Assembly: GCF_047948215.1 (NCBI RefSeq)
Contig: NC_134465.1
Coordinates: 40,896,153-40,960,152, forward strand
From: Lycorma delicatula
Lineage: Eukaryota > Arthropoda > Insecta > Hemiptera > Fulgoridae
Length of the DNA: 64,000 bases
Direction: 5' to 3'
Translations under genes and position numbers: made by a program
Part shown: positions 1-13,700 of the stretch, piece by piece
How the letters are laid out: each line of letters opens with the position of its first letter
Position numbering within the stretch: the stretch's first letter is position 1
Notes under the pieces: generated by a model
Seen by the model: the letters and a program-made list of their open reading frames with translations, nothing else
The model's database searches: none
What the model was told of the DNA's origin: nothing

Positions 1-261
1 GATGACGATTCTCTTCAAATTATGTGTTCAAAGGATTTGAGACAACTGCGCTTATTTTGCTGAATTGAATAAATTGCATTATACTGAGAGTATTAAAATG
101 TTAGAAAGTCATCGGTCTAAATGTATTGAATTGCAAGATGACTTTTATTTTCTTTGTCAGGCTGAAAAATTTCCAAATGCTTACTGGTACTTATTTTGTT
201 TATCAGTTAGCTTAATGGATAAGTTATTTTTAGTGTAGAATAATTACACTGATAGAAAAGA
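1..261. other. Unassigned left edge
   Basis: This stretch lies outside the similarity shared by the two large inverted element copies, which stops near 262. It contains an open stretch of about 65 codons from 41 to 237 on the + strand without a starting Met, preceded by a stop at 38-40. I do not recognise the translation. It may be part of another element or chance. Confidence 0.3.
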
Positions 262-2090
262 AAAGTTATAAATATGTAAAATTTATAACTTTGCATGGCC
301 ACACCTGTGTTAGAATGATTTCACTGATGCTTTTCTTTTATAAATAGCCTCAGGCACATCCTGAATTATTGTCCTATTCCATATCCCTTTAGCGGCTTTC
401 CATCACCAAAATGTTGTGGTGGAAATGTTCACTGTGTTTGTCACTTACATCTCCGAGGTTGTCCGGGATGTGATTGGAAGAACTGTATTTTGAAAGACAT
501 ATTTCATCTCATAGCTCTATGAAGTAAGAAGTTGATTAATAATATTCTGGTAATTGTCAGATTTTTGTTTGCCAAGAAAATTTTTGCAAACATCTTTAAA
601 TGAAGCCCAAGCTGCACTTTTTGTTTAACATTGAGTTAAATACATCATCTTTAACCAACTCTCTTATTTAAGGACCAACAATTATTATTATTATTCCTTC
701 TTTAATTTTTTCTTTACTTGCACTTGGAAATTTCTGCCTGATGTACAAAAATCTGGGACTCTCCTTCTTCATTGCCTTTACAAAATTTTTCATTAGCCCT
801 AGCTTGATATGTAGAGGGGGTAAAAATATTTTTTTGGGTTCAAGGGCTCATAAATAATATTTTTCCCATTTGGAGTTAAGTTGTCTTGTTTCTTCCACTC
901 TTTGGTAACATAATGTTTATCCCTAGCTTGGCTGTCCTATTTGCAAAGAAAATATATGTACTTAGTATAGCTAACTGCGTACCTAGCAATAATCACCACA
1001 TATGTTCCAGTTATGTTTTTTATAATTTATTTTTTCAAGAATGTCTTTCACCACATCATATTTCTCTTTCAAATTAATATCATAAGCAATTGGTATCGAA
1101 GGAATTTGTTACCGTTGTGTAGTAGAATCACTTTTAAACAATACTTGGACAAATCTATGAAAAAGCACCAGTCCTCAGGTTTATGAACTTGTCCTAAGTG
1201 CAGTATAATCTCATCAATATTTGTGCAATAAACCAGATTATTTTCATCAATAAAGTACTTAGAAAGTTCTTTTTGCTGGCTTCGAAAGCCCGAAATTTTT
1301 GTATTTTTTTTAAAGTAAATTCCAACCTTGCAGTTTTGATCCTAATAGTTCATCTTGATTTTTTGATAAATTTAAACCTCTGACAGTCATTTTAATTCAT
1401 CTTGTGATATAAGATAATCCCAAATCAAAATCATTGTCTTCTTCAGTACTTCCTGATTCTTCATCGCACCTTTCAGAACATACACACACAGGTGGCTCAG
1501 GAACTGGAATAATTTCACTGTGAGATACAGACCTGATAGCAGATTGCAATGAAGGATATTTTGCAGTATGTTTATTTTTTAGAAATTTCAGACATACTTT
1601 TAATCATTTACTTGATCCTTTGGTTCACGCCAAACCATAGGTACACCATACACCTTCTGTGTACCTTTCAGCCATCCTCTTAAATATACAGAACAGTTAT
1701 ATCCTGATCACCAATTTTACACTGAAAGTATAAATGATATGCTTTTTTAATTAAAGGTGTAAGGTTTTTTCTATTTGATTTTATAGTAAACTCACCACAT
1801 ATATAACAAAAGGTATCCACATCATTTTCACAATTTTAAGGCATTATGACACTGCACTAACAAACTTAAGACACCAATAAGACTGAACAAAATTCATTCC
1901 TAAATCCAGTGCTTACTACAAACAACACAGTTATGTTTTCAGCTACATGTTTTGACCTGCACAGGCATGATTAATCTTGTCCATGAAGGCTCACTCTTCA
2001 GTATTAGATATAATGTCATAATATGTAATTATGATATGATTTAATCCCTTGCCTAGTATTGCTTATTTATAGCTTACAAATTATGTTAAC
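262..2090 (-). mobile_element. Multicopy element copy A, broken ORF of unknown function
   Basis: The reverse complement of this interval aligns over about 1.8 kb with 58525-60352 on the + strand. A clear shared block is 1441-1570 against 59089-59220, which encodes a Pro-rich segment (PVPEPPV) followed by an acidic Ser/Asp/Glu run. Both ends of the alignment show sharp loss of similarity. Frameshifts and stops break the ORF. The protein resembles one I remember as highly repeated in arthropod genomes, with landmarks such as MVWREPKDH, LNDLVRDLNLSK and WRLFIDSSK, usually left uncharacterised. That recognition is from memory. The repeat relation inside this window is seen directly. No terminal inverted repeat or target duplication could be identified. 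Confidence 0.65.
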
Positions 2091-2865
2091 AAAGTTAAAC
2101 AATAAAAAATGAGCTAACAAAATACAATATAGGAGCTTAAGCTAACTATATGTTGAAAAATAAAAAAATTATGAAAATGGAAAATTATGGATGTTACAAA
2201 GATTCTGAATTCATATTCAACATCAAAAAACAGATTAAAATCATGTATCACATGTTAGGAAATGAAAATCAGTGCTATCTGATGCATTAAGTATGCAATT
2301 TTTCTGTTAATTATTAAGTAGAATATTTTTACTACCTTTATTTGAGATGAGTTGCTACAAAACTGGTGACGCATTTAAATATTTAAGTAATTAGAAATTA
2401 ATTTACTTTTTATCATGGGTATCGTAAAAAATTAGGTACCCTGGCTGACAACCTAAAGTCATGCATCTTGCTTTAATGAATAATATATTATTAATCGATG
2501 TTGTGAGTACAAATATGTTATCATGTAAGATTTGTAACCTGAGTAATGAAACAAAATTGTAAGCAATTCTTCTAAATTAAAATTCACTATTATTATAAAT
2601 AGAAAGTACAGGAACATCATTTATGATAGAACAATTCCAGGAAGTATCGATGTGCTTTTGTAAGTATCCAATTGAACAATTTAAACGGTTCTACCAGACC
2701 CCTTCTAGAGATGATTTGTCATTGGCCACACCTCTTTGATTATACCAATTTTTTATTTTTAAATGAAAGTGGTTATTACAAAATATTATTTTACAATAAT
2801 TTTATATGTTATGGTTAGAAAAATGTATTAATATAATGTTTTATTTCTAAATTTTTTTTTAATAG
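2091..2865. other. AT-rich upstream intron or 5' flank
   Basis: No ORF or repeat was recognised here. The stretch ends in a polypyrimidine tract and TAG at 2863-2865, a splice acceptor, so it is probably the end of an intron between a noncoding first exon, not located, and the first coding exon of calnexin. Confidence 0.4.
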
Positions 2866-2881
2866 GTGCTGAAAAATAAAG

Positions 2882-3043
2882 ATGAAGAGCTTTATCTGTA
2901 AACCTATATCGCTGTCATCCTTGCGTTGTAGTAGTTACATATTTAATCACCGAAGTATGTATTCATGGTTGTGGTTGTTAATGGTTTATTTATTATTAGC
3001 TTTACCTGTGGTGTTATGTCAGGAAAAAAAAGATGAAATAAAG
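2882..3043 (+). CDS. Cnx: Calnexin coding exon 1: start and signal peptide
   Basis: This exon encodes residues 1-54. The exon itself begins at 2866 after TTTTTTAATAG, and an in-frame TGA at 2870-2872 makes ATG 2882 the first usable start in the exon; A at -3 is favourable. The hydrophobic core is [18 protein letters not shown], roughly residues 29-46, followed by the acidic/basic start of the mature protein. An internal Met26 would give a more ordinary signal peptide, so the first 25 residues may be an extension or may not be used. The donor is AAG|GTAATT and the exon ends in phase 0. Confidence 0.88.
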
Positions 3044-6000
3044 GTAATTAAAAGTACTTCTCTGTTTATAACCTAATTGTCATAAAAATCATATCATTGT
3101 AGATGTTTGTAAGATTTCAGTAGGCCACTGAAATTGATCTCTTCTTCAGAGAGTGGGATTTGGTTTAAACTAAATTTCTATGAACCTTTTTTATGTAATT
3201 GATTCAGAAATAAAATAGTTAATTTATATTTTTATCATGTGCTATAGTAGTATTGTATGTTTAGTTTATGCAGTTTACAGCATTAATCTTAAAAGAATGT
3301 TGGTGTTGAGTGAACAACTGTTGAAGTATCTGCACAGCCTACATATTATGTAGTCACTTTTAAATTTATATTAGTATATTAAAACTATAAACATTTACTA
3401 AGATAATTTTGCACAATCATTTGCTGTTGGCTCAGAAGTAAACTATTTCTTCTCTTAACAATTTAAATTTGAGGTAAAAAATGTGGTGACTCAAACAGTG
3501 TGGTACCAGCAATTTTTAAATAACATCATCAAACATGTATATAAGTGATTCTTGGGGGTTACACCAAAGAAGTAGTATAAATAATTTGATTTCTGACTAC
3601 ACACACATATACAATTTTATGTATTTATATAATATATATATATATATGTAAAATATGGGGTACAACTTATAATTATATTTGTGCTAGAGTTACACGAACA
3701 AAGAATTTGGAGATTGCTGATTTACTGTTTTATTTGTTGCTTAGGGGTGAAATTATATTTTATTAAACATTAAAGTTCACGAATGAACTTGTTTTCTTTT
3801 AGAAAACAACAATCACTTTGGTGGGAGAAATGAGGTCATTAGGTGAATTGAGGTTTAAGGTGGATTTTCATCTTAGGCAGACTATTAAAAAAAGATTTGT
3901 TTGTTAAAAAAAATTGGAAAATAGTTTGCTTTAATTAATGAAAGTAATAATCAGTGTCTGTATTTTATTTTTTGTTTGAAGTCCATTTTATAGAACGATA
4001 ATAAATAAAAATTGTTAGTAAAATTAATTTGTGAACCATAGAAAAATTTTATTTTTCATGATTTTTGTCTATATATCCTAATAAATTTTACCGCTGTTGC
4101 TTTATGTAGCCATGGGAAAAATAATTACTGTAGCTTAACCCAATTAGATATTTGTATCTTCCGATGTTTTGAAAACGTTCTTAGCAAAATATCTTTATAA
4201 TTCAAAGATTTCAGAATGCATGAAAATTTTACAAGATTTTGTCAATTTGTTTTTGGTGGGGTGATTTTATAAACCCCTTAAAATTGATATCTATCTTCAT
4301 ATATTTTATCTTTCTTGTTTTATCTTTTGAAATTTAAAAAAATATTTTTTTTTTCTAAATGATGTGTTAAGTTTCCAATCTATTTTAAACTAATTTTTTG
4401 AAAAATTGCTTTATAATTAAGAGATTGATGTATTATTAGTATCTTAAATAGATAAATTATACAAACTGGTGTGTAATGTTTACAAAAAAGGGGAAGTTCT
4501 GTTAGACTTCAAAAAGAGTGTTATTGTCCTGATACCAAAGAAAGCAGGAGCAGATTAATATGTAGAACAGAACAATTAGTTTAATTACTCATGCATCAAA
4601 AATCTTAACTAGAATTCTGTACAGGAGAGTGGAAGAAGTAGTAGTAGAAGACAAATTTGGTTTCAGGAAATGTATAGGGACAAGGAAAGCAATTTTAGTG
4701 CTTAGATTAAGTAGAAGGAACTTTAAAGAAAAACAAACCAACATATATGGCATTTACAGAAAAATAATTTGATAATGTAGACTGGAATCAAATGTTCAGC
4801 ATTTTACAAAATTTAGGATTCAATTATAGAGATAGAAGAATAATTGCTAACATTTATAGAAGCCAAACTGCAACAGTAATAATCAAAGAGCATAGAAAGA
4901 AGCGGTAATAAAAAAGGGAGTCCAACATAAGGGTGTTCCCTATCCCTGTTACTTTTTAATCTTTATATAGAACTAGCAGTTAATGATGTTAAAGAATAGT
5001 TTAGATTTGAGTAACAATGCAAACTGAAGATGCTACAATTTGCTGATATACTAATTCTAGGCTAGTAGTTAAAAAGATTTAGAAACAATGAGTGGCAAGG
5101 ATGAAGTCCTGTGCAAGAACTAGCGCATGAAAATAAACAAGAACAAAACAAAAGTAATAAAGTGTAGTAGAAATAAAGTAGATGGACTACTGAATATAAA
5201 AATAGGACAAGAAAAGACTAGAAGTAAAAGAATTTTGTTATTTGGGAGGTAGTAATACTAAAGATGGATGAAGCAGGAGCAATATAAAATGCCAAATAGC
5301 TCAGGAAAAATGAGCTTTCAATCAGAAATATAATTTGCCTGTATTAAAAATTAATTTAAAAATCAGGAAAATATTTTTGAAAGTATGTGTTTAGGAGCAT
5401 AGCTGTATATGGAAGTGAAACATGGATGATTGGAGTACCTGAGAAGAAAAGATTAGAAGCTTTTGAAATGTGGTACTGTAGGAGAATGTTAAAAATCAGG
5501 TGAGTGAATAAAGTGATAAATGAAGAGGTGTTGCGGCAAATTGATGAAGAAGGATTTGGAAAAATATAACTAAAAGAAGAGACAGACTTACAGGCCACAT
5601 CTTAAGGCATCCTGGAATAATCACTTTGATATTGGAATTGACAGGTGTATGGGAACGTGAAGGCAGGCTATGTTTGGATTGTGTAAACAAATTGTCAGGG
5701 GTGTAGGATATATCGAAATGACTGGCATTAGATAGGGAATCTTAGAGAGCTGCATCAAACCAATCAAATGACTGAAGACAAAAAAAGATAAAATAAATTA
5801 GCGGAGAAATTAATTTTTTTATAATATTTTACCTATTTAACAAATCACAGACATTTATTTGATTTGTTAGAAATAAAATCGTAAGAAAATGTTAAACATT
5901 GTAGCTAACATAATCAGCTTTAATGTCTCTCTTCTCTAGTCTTGTCTTTAATATAAATTAAACTAAATATATATCCCCTTTATGATCTGCCTGTGTATTC

Positions 6001-7683
6001 AACTTGTTTTAATTTTTCAATGTATTAAGGTAATATTTTTTTAATTGCTCCAATTCATTAATATAATTCGTTACTCAAAAGATTTCTGGACCTTTTTTCC
6101 TTAAATAACATGATACGGATTAGTTTGCGTGACATATGTACTAAAAATATTTTAAATGATCTGATAGGTTTACATAAGTAAATGTATTCACATTAGTTAC
6201 TCTTTGTTTTATAAATACCCCACCACATTTATTATTAATAGATTTCAAAAATTCTTTACAGTTAGATTTAAATGCCAAAATAAATAATTCATTATTATTT
6301 AACTGATTTAATTTTGAACTTTTTATTTTAAATATCTTTTTTAAAATATCTTATTTTTTCTTTAGGTGCAATTTTGTCTTGATTAGTTTGTTAAATTTGT
6401 TTTAAAATTATTTTCATCATCCTACAAAAATGTTCATTTATGATTACAATTTTGTTAACAAATTGCAGGAAAAATCTGCTGCGTGAATCCGGTCAGCCAA
6501 ACCAATGAAAACATTATTGTTCTCTATTAATGTTAATAATAGTAATTATAATCCTTAATAATTTACATTTAATATATTTGCATTTTTTTTTTTCATTTAT
6601 TCAAATTATTTAATTTATAGGACTTAATATTTACAATTTTATTTAAAATTAAATAAAATTTTTTTAACAATTCCATCTTATTTCCATTTTAAAAATTATG
6701 TTGAACATAAAGTACAGCCCTGGGAAGTTTTGCAGTTGTCTTGCCAGCTTTTATAAAGATAATATTTCTTCCATATATTTCTGGATTTATTGCATATATT
6801 TATTTTTGTATTTACTTATTATTAAATCTGCACACATACATACATACCTTTCAAAAAACACAGACACATTATATATTAGGAAGTAAACTGATATTTATGT
6901 TAAGAGAAAATTATATATAATTCACTTTTGTGTGGAATACCATGTGGAATCAGTCAAGCCATGTGTCATCAGAATCAGCCAGTTAGCCATAATTATCTAG
7001 ATTAAATTCAAACTTGTAAATGTAGTGTAAGCACTCATTTCATAATAAAAAAGAATTTCTGGGAAACAAGAAAAGATACACTTTCTTTGGTATCATATGT
7101 GGATGTTTATCTATTCAACCAAGTATGATATTTACATATAATCCACCAAGGTTGATAAAATAAAAATTTCATCATAGGGAAATATTATATATATATTTCA
7201 TCATAGATCAGTTAAAATAATTGGATTTAATTTTTCTATTGGTGTAAACATAATTTTTTTTTATAAAGAGTAACTTTTACTTCTTAGTTGTACAATAGAA
7301 AACTTATAAACTAAATATAATATTAAAATTTAAAAACATAAGTATATCATTTCCCAAAAGTAGTATTTCATTTATAACAAAATTGTATTTTATAACAGAA
7401 TGTTTATAATAATATTTTATTTTATTTTATAAGAATTATTTTTATTGAACATACAGCTTAACCCAAGTTTTCAGTTTATATTTGATAGCAACTTTTTTTA
7501 TTAGACAATATTTTGTATTATTTGGCAGACTGTCTCCATTAAAAACTTTTTTTTTAGGCATCTACAATATTCATGTTTCTAATTATGCTGTGAGAACTTT
7601 CATATATGCCTTTAAATTTATAGAATTTATAGTTATAAATTTTATATATATAATTTATTATTTTATATTTGTATAAAATATAT

Positions 7684-7717
<34 letters not shown>

Positions 7718-10700
7718 GTGAGATATTGTTTTTTGTAGAGTTTTGGTATTAATTTCCTTCTATTCCACCACATTTATTTTTCAAATTACCAATAATGCTT
7801 TTTATTTCAGTGCAATCAACTAGCTACACAAAAATTGTTTTCTTATTCAAAGTAGGTAGTTTCAAACAAGAGTTAAGGGGTGATTCTATCTTTTCAGTTG
7901 GTTTTATTCTGATATCATGACAATATGTATATATATATATATTTTTTTTCATGTTATTTGCTATTCCCACTTCATCTACAATTTTTAAATGTTCTTATCA
8001 TCTAGTTTATAATTTATATTGAACTCGTTTTTTCACTTTGCCCAGTTTTGCATTTAAAATGACTGGGATTTGCCGTTAACTCTGTATCTGTTCTATCTCG
8101 TATTTTATTTGGAATCCTCTATCACTTTGTCCGACACCTATACATAATTTTTATATTCAATTTTCAAAATTCATAGTTTAGTTTCTTTTTCGTATTATAC
8201 ATTTTCTTTGATTTTACACAAAATCATAATTGCCATGAATGCTGCTGGAACTTAATAATATTTTGTAATTCTTCTATTAAAATGCTAGTCGCAGATTTAG
8301 GATCCTGGACCAACACCACTTTGACCAATTAAATTTTCATAAACTCAACTTCTAATTTTTTATGGCTTTTATAGCAATCTATTTTATTATATTGTGACGT
8401 ACTGATATTAAACTTCTCTCCATTATATAATTACAAATACAAACAACTAAATTCTACCGTAAAGAGAATTATGTCTTTGTTTTAAACTGTGATGTACTCT
8501 GCACAGATTATTTCAGAACTAATTATTTAAATCAGGAGTACACTATAAAATTTAATTCACTAGTCATAAATTCAAGGATGACCATCAATATCAGTCAAAT
8601 TGTGGAAATAGATGGTTGTAATGTAAGCTTAGGAAACAGTGTGATAATAGATTTATGGAGAATACCCATCCTGCCATACTTAGCTCACTCACCATTGTAG
8701 TAATTCTATTGATGATTTTTATATTGTGTATATTTTTTTTCATTTTTTGTATAGAACCCATTTACAAAATTTATAAATAAATGTATATTTAGTATTTATA
8801 ATCTAATCAATTAATGTACTGGTAAATCTTCAATAAACTTATTTTTTATTAAAATTTTTACTGTCTTTGCTTATGTAATTTTATAAATGTAGTTTTTTCT
8901 ACAAAAGAACTGATAATTTACTTCCTTTAAAAATGCATTTAAAATTAGAATGAATTGATGAAAGACTATCTTTCTAATATTTTATTTATTACTTAAATGA
9001 ATTTATTGATTTTAATAATCAATAGATAAAAAAGCATTGTTATTGATAATAAAGAGTTTAATAAATTAAGACACATTTGTCTGGTCATATGGTAGTAATC
9101 AAATTTTATCACTTGGAGGGCAAAGAGATGGATTTTAAGTGTGTTTTCTCCAAGGAAAATTCAAAATATTTGGAAAAACTTTGTAATTACTTGAATTGTT
9201 TATTTTGCACCATTATTTGGTCATATATGTATGTTATAGTATGATCTATTGATTCAGTTTGAAACCTCACAAGATATTTAAAAAATTTTTGCCTTTTTTT
9301 TTATCGGGTGGTTATATTTATTGAAAGCAAAACGAATAAGTTTCAATAATATTGAACAATTAATTCTTTATTGATCATTTCATGGTAATAATATTGCCAC
9401 TGTGAATTTATGCAGCGCTGTATGATTAGTGTAATGTATTATGTAAATTAAAAAATTTAAATGATTGCAACAGCATTCTTTTTCTGTTGATTCAGAACTA
9501 ATTTGTTCCATATTTTTGAATCTGATAACTTGGACGAGTGGGACTTATCCTGAAAATGTTCAGCCAGAAATTCAAAAACATGCACTTATCTGTGTGGATT
9601 TTAAAATCAACATGTTTTGTTTACAACTCCTGTCATAAGATGTATTCTCGATATTTTTCCTTTAAATTGATTCAGACTGCATATATGTGCTTTATTGTCT
9701 TAGCATTATTATTGTTTTTATGACATCAGCGACAAATGATTTTAATATGTGATCAAGGTCTTTGTTGTATAACAAAACTTTTCATTTATTTATTTTTTTT
9801 TTAATTACAAAGTTTGAAAAAATTGTTGAATGTTGTTTGTAAATAAATTACTTGAAACAGTTGTTCATATCCATTCAAGAAACACATTTTAAAATAAGAG
9901 ACAAATAGTATATTTAGTATGTAGTAATGATAATGATGATAATTGAAAAGGCATTTTTTTATAGTTGAGTACTGCGTATGAAGTTTTTTATATTTATAAT
10001 GAAATGTTATGTGTAATTAAAAATAGCACATTTTCATAAGCTGGTTTTAGTAATATTGATAAAATTCCTTCGTAATGATATCATCTTTTTTTGTATATAA
10101 CATTCATTTGGTCATAATAAATTACTTTTTCACAACATCGTACTTCCTTTTTGTGTTTTAAATCGCATATCGGTTGTCTGTCTGATGAGTATGATAGCCT
10201 TTGTATTGAAATTTACAAAATCTGTTACTCTAATTAATAAATTTAATTATTTAAAACCATGTAAAAATATTGGTTTTCAGTAAATAAATAATATTTGTGT
10301 TAAAAATAAATTTACAGACATTTTTGAATTAAAACTTTGCTCTGCAATTAATTTAAACAAAAATAAAACTAATACATTATCTCTTAACACGTTAAAATCT
10401 TTCCCTCACAGAAAGCTTTTTTCAATTTGGTATTCTTGATTACAACTGCTTTCAAAACCTTGACACTTTCTGGCGGAGTAGCTGAAATGTAATGCACACT
10501 GGAGAGTAACAGGAAAACAGTATGTTACATAGGTCAACACATACACCATCTTATTTCATTTCGCTACTACTAACATTCAAAAACTCTTTGACCCATGCCC
10601 CCTCTGATTTTCTGCCTGTTATGTCAACACATCTAAACAATGTGGAGTAATTCAGTTTTTTAACAGTAGAAAACTAAATGCTAGTGACACATCATTGTAT

Positions 10701-13700
10701 CTGGTGATTAGACTTTTGATCAAAGTGCTCTTAAGTAGGTAGCCAATAAAATTTTGTGCATCAACTGGTAAGTGAATATTGAGGATAAACCTCACAGCGG
10801 TCAGCTGGTCTTTAACTAATAAAAAGCAGCAAAAGTATAAGTGGTTAAAACTCCATATGAAATGTGTGTGATGTGTTCCCAACAATTCTGCACCATTGAT
10901 TATACTTGGCCACACACATTGCTTGCAGTCACCGAGGTTCTTATGAAATGTTAATTTGAACTTATCCATACCTCCATACTCAGATTTGTGGCACCTTGCG
11001 ATTTCACTTTTTTCACAATTAAAGAAGGAAATTAAGGGTATCCATTCACCACGGATGAAAACCAAAAGGTGCAGTGAGGTTGTGGATCAAAGAAAGACAG
11101 CAGCATTCTTCATTGATGTAATGAGAAATTAATCCAATCTTCCAATGGGAGAAATGTATAACTGTAATTAGTGATTATGTAGTAGAATGAAGTTTTTGTA
11201 GTGTATAAAATGTACTTTTTGCCATATATATTTTATTCAACTATCTCTTTTAATTTGCGAGTTAATATTTCAGCCACCCTTTGTATTTTGTTTTTTTTAT
11301 ATTTATTACAATGATCACAGTTAAGAAATGATAAATTGTATCAAGTGTGGTTCTCTAGATTAATTTACTGAGAATTCTAAAAATGATGTATTTATGGTTT
11401 TCTTTTTTAAGGCCCAAGAACCTGATTTGTAGGTTGAAATTTTGAAATTTCATTTCTCATTGACAGTTTACTTATTTAATAAAATAGCACTTGGTCTTGG
11501 CTATTGTGCCTTACAATTTTTCATAGAGATGCAGTAAGTCATGTTTTCTATCATTTACTATTACCACTAACATAAATTTTTGTTTCATGTTAGATCTTTG
11601 TCTGAATTTTGTCACTGATCTCAGATTCGTAATCATTTGGTCTGTATACTGTGAGGAAAAAATGTTTACTCATCAATCGTGTTTTGGTTTATAATGAGCT
11701 TGTTTTCTGAACATTAAATTTTATCCGACATTTTATTTCATGACTAAGTCATGAGTAATAAGTCTAATAATAAGTCTTTTTATTTCAAGACTATGCAATA
11801 TTTATAATAGACAAAAAAGTTAAGGGATGCAATTTTAAGATTGGTGCATACTGCCACTACTACGGTACAAAAGTATCAAAGGACCTGGAATAGCTTATTC
11901 TTAAATTTACATATAAATAATTTTCTAGTCATAAAAAGATAAATCTTTGTTTTTTAAGATGTACCATGAAATGTACATTCATGAATGTATTGATGTACAT
12001 TCTTTTTATTATTTTGATCAGATAATTTATAGGATTTTTATTTTGGTTTAATTATAAAGAATTTTTGATTGTGAGTGTTGTTTCTGTTCGTAGGATGATG
12101 TGGGTGTTGATATGGTTGATGATATCATCTATGTAACGCCAACCATACCGCATAGCAGTTCAATTTATATTGCTGAACATTTTGATAATCCAGCTTCATT
12201 TAAAAAGAAATGGGTGAAATCTGAAGCAAAAAAGGAAGGGATTGAAGATGATATCGCCAAATATGATGGTAAAAATTTCATTATTTTTTGTTTTATAATC
12301 TAGGTTATTTTTGTTGGTGTATAAAGTATATATGAAGCCCAAAATAAAGAGAAAAATATACTCTTTTTTATTTTTAAGTAATATTAAAATTTTGTGGATC
12401 AATAGACCTAACGCTTTAAAAATTTTGCATATCCTCAAATATTACTTCGCTATAATAGTATGGATTTCTCTATTAAGAAAAGCAATGTAGTAGTTGAGGG
12501 TTTTGATTCAAATTTGACATGGTTCTTCTATGGAGTCTAAAAATCAGGAAAATTCTGTACATTTAAAAAAGGTTAGATTCAGTATGATGACCCATGTGTA
12601 TGAATGCAATTAAATGTTTAATTGTTCTTTGAAGACTGTTATTAGTAGTTAAAAACTTTTGTAAAATTTCTCCCACTCAAAGACAAAAAAAATTAATCCA
12701 AGACTTTTCATCTGGTTCGGATAGTGAAAAGTTTTATAAAAATGTTAATTATAGTGTAAAAATATTAGAACTTCTCTCCTTCCAAATAAAAAAATTTAAT
12801 TTGAATGTTTAGGGCTTAATTTATTTGACAAAGTTGAAACGCATATGAAGAGTGATATAGGAGCTAGAGTGAGAGCAAAGCCTCCAAAGAAGGGAGAATG
12901 GATAATAAAAAACATTCTACTTATTTTATAAATCATTGTAGAATTCTCTTTGCTTTATTAGTTGAGGAAATTTTAAATCAATAAATTTAGGGTCAAATAG
13001 ATCATTTTTGTTTGTGGGAGCAGAATTTAATTTTTATCTAAATGGTGGGAAAGCTTATGTGAGCTCTTTTAAAAGAATTAATAAATTTAATCAGAAATTT
13101 ATTTTTATCTTTTTAATTTAATTACTAAAAATAAGAAAATGATTGATTAATGAAAAAAGAAAGTGTGCTAATGTTCCCTATTAGCCAGTTGCATTAAGAA
13201 ATATAATCCATTCCATTATCTGAAATGTTTGTAATATTTTTTAATCGTCTAAATGCTTACACTTTGAATAAGAGCCTGAATTAGCTCGACAATGAAAATG
13301 AAAATTTACAATTTGTCTCGCATTAGAAATAATAATTATAATTAATACAATATTAATTCATCATCTAGAATATCTAGAAGCAAAATGAAGTATTTATTTT
13401 ATTTTGGAAAATAAAAGAATATGAAGTATTGATAATAACAAACTTAAAACTACATTTCACCTACCAGTATCTGTAGATCAACTAAAAATTGTAGCTTTAT
13501 AACTGGCTTTTTTTTTAGAGGAGAAGGAGCAATACACAGTGCAAAATTCTAGATTCTTATAGTAGAACTATACTAATTTATATATATAACAGGAACATCA
13601 GATTATGAAAATAGGAAAAAATCTAAAGAGAGAGAATAAAACAATAAAAAAAGGAATTTTACCACATATTTTAAATTAACAGTAAATTTCGAAAGAAATC

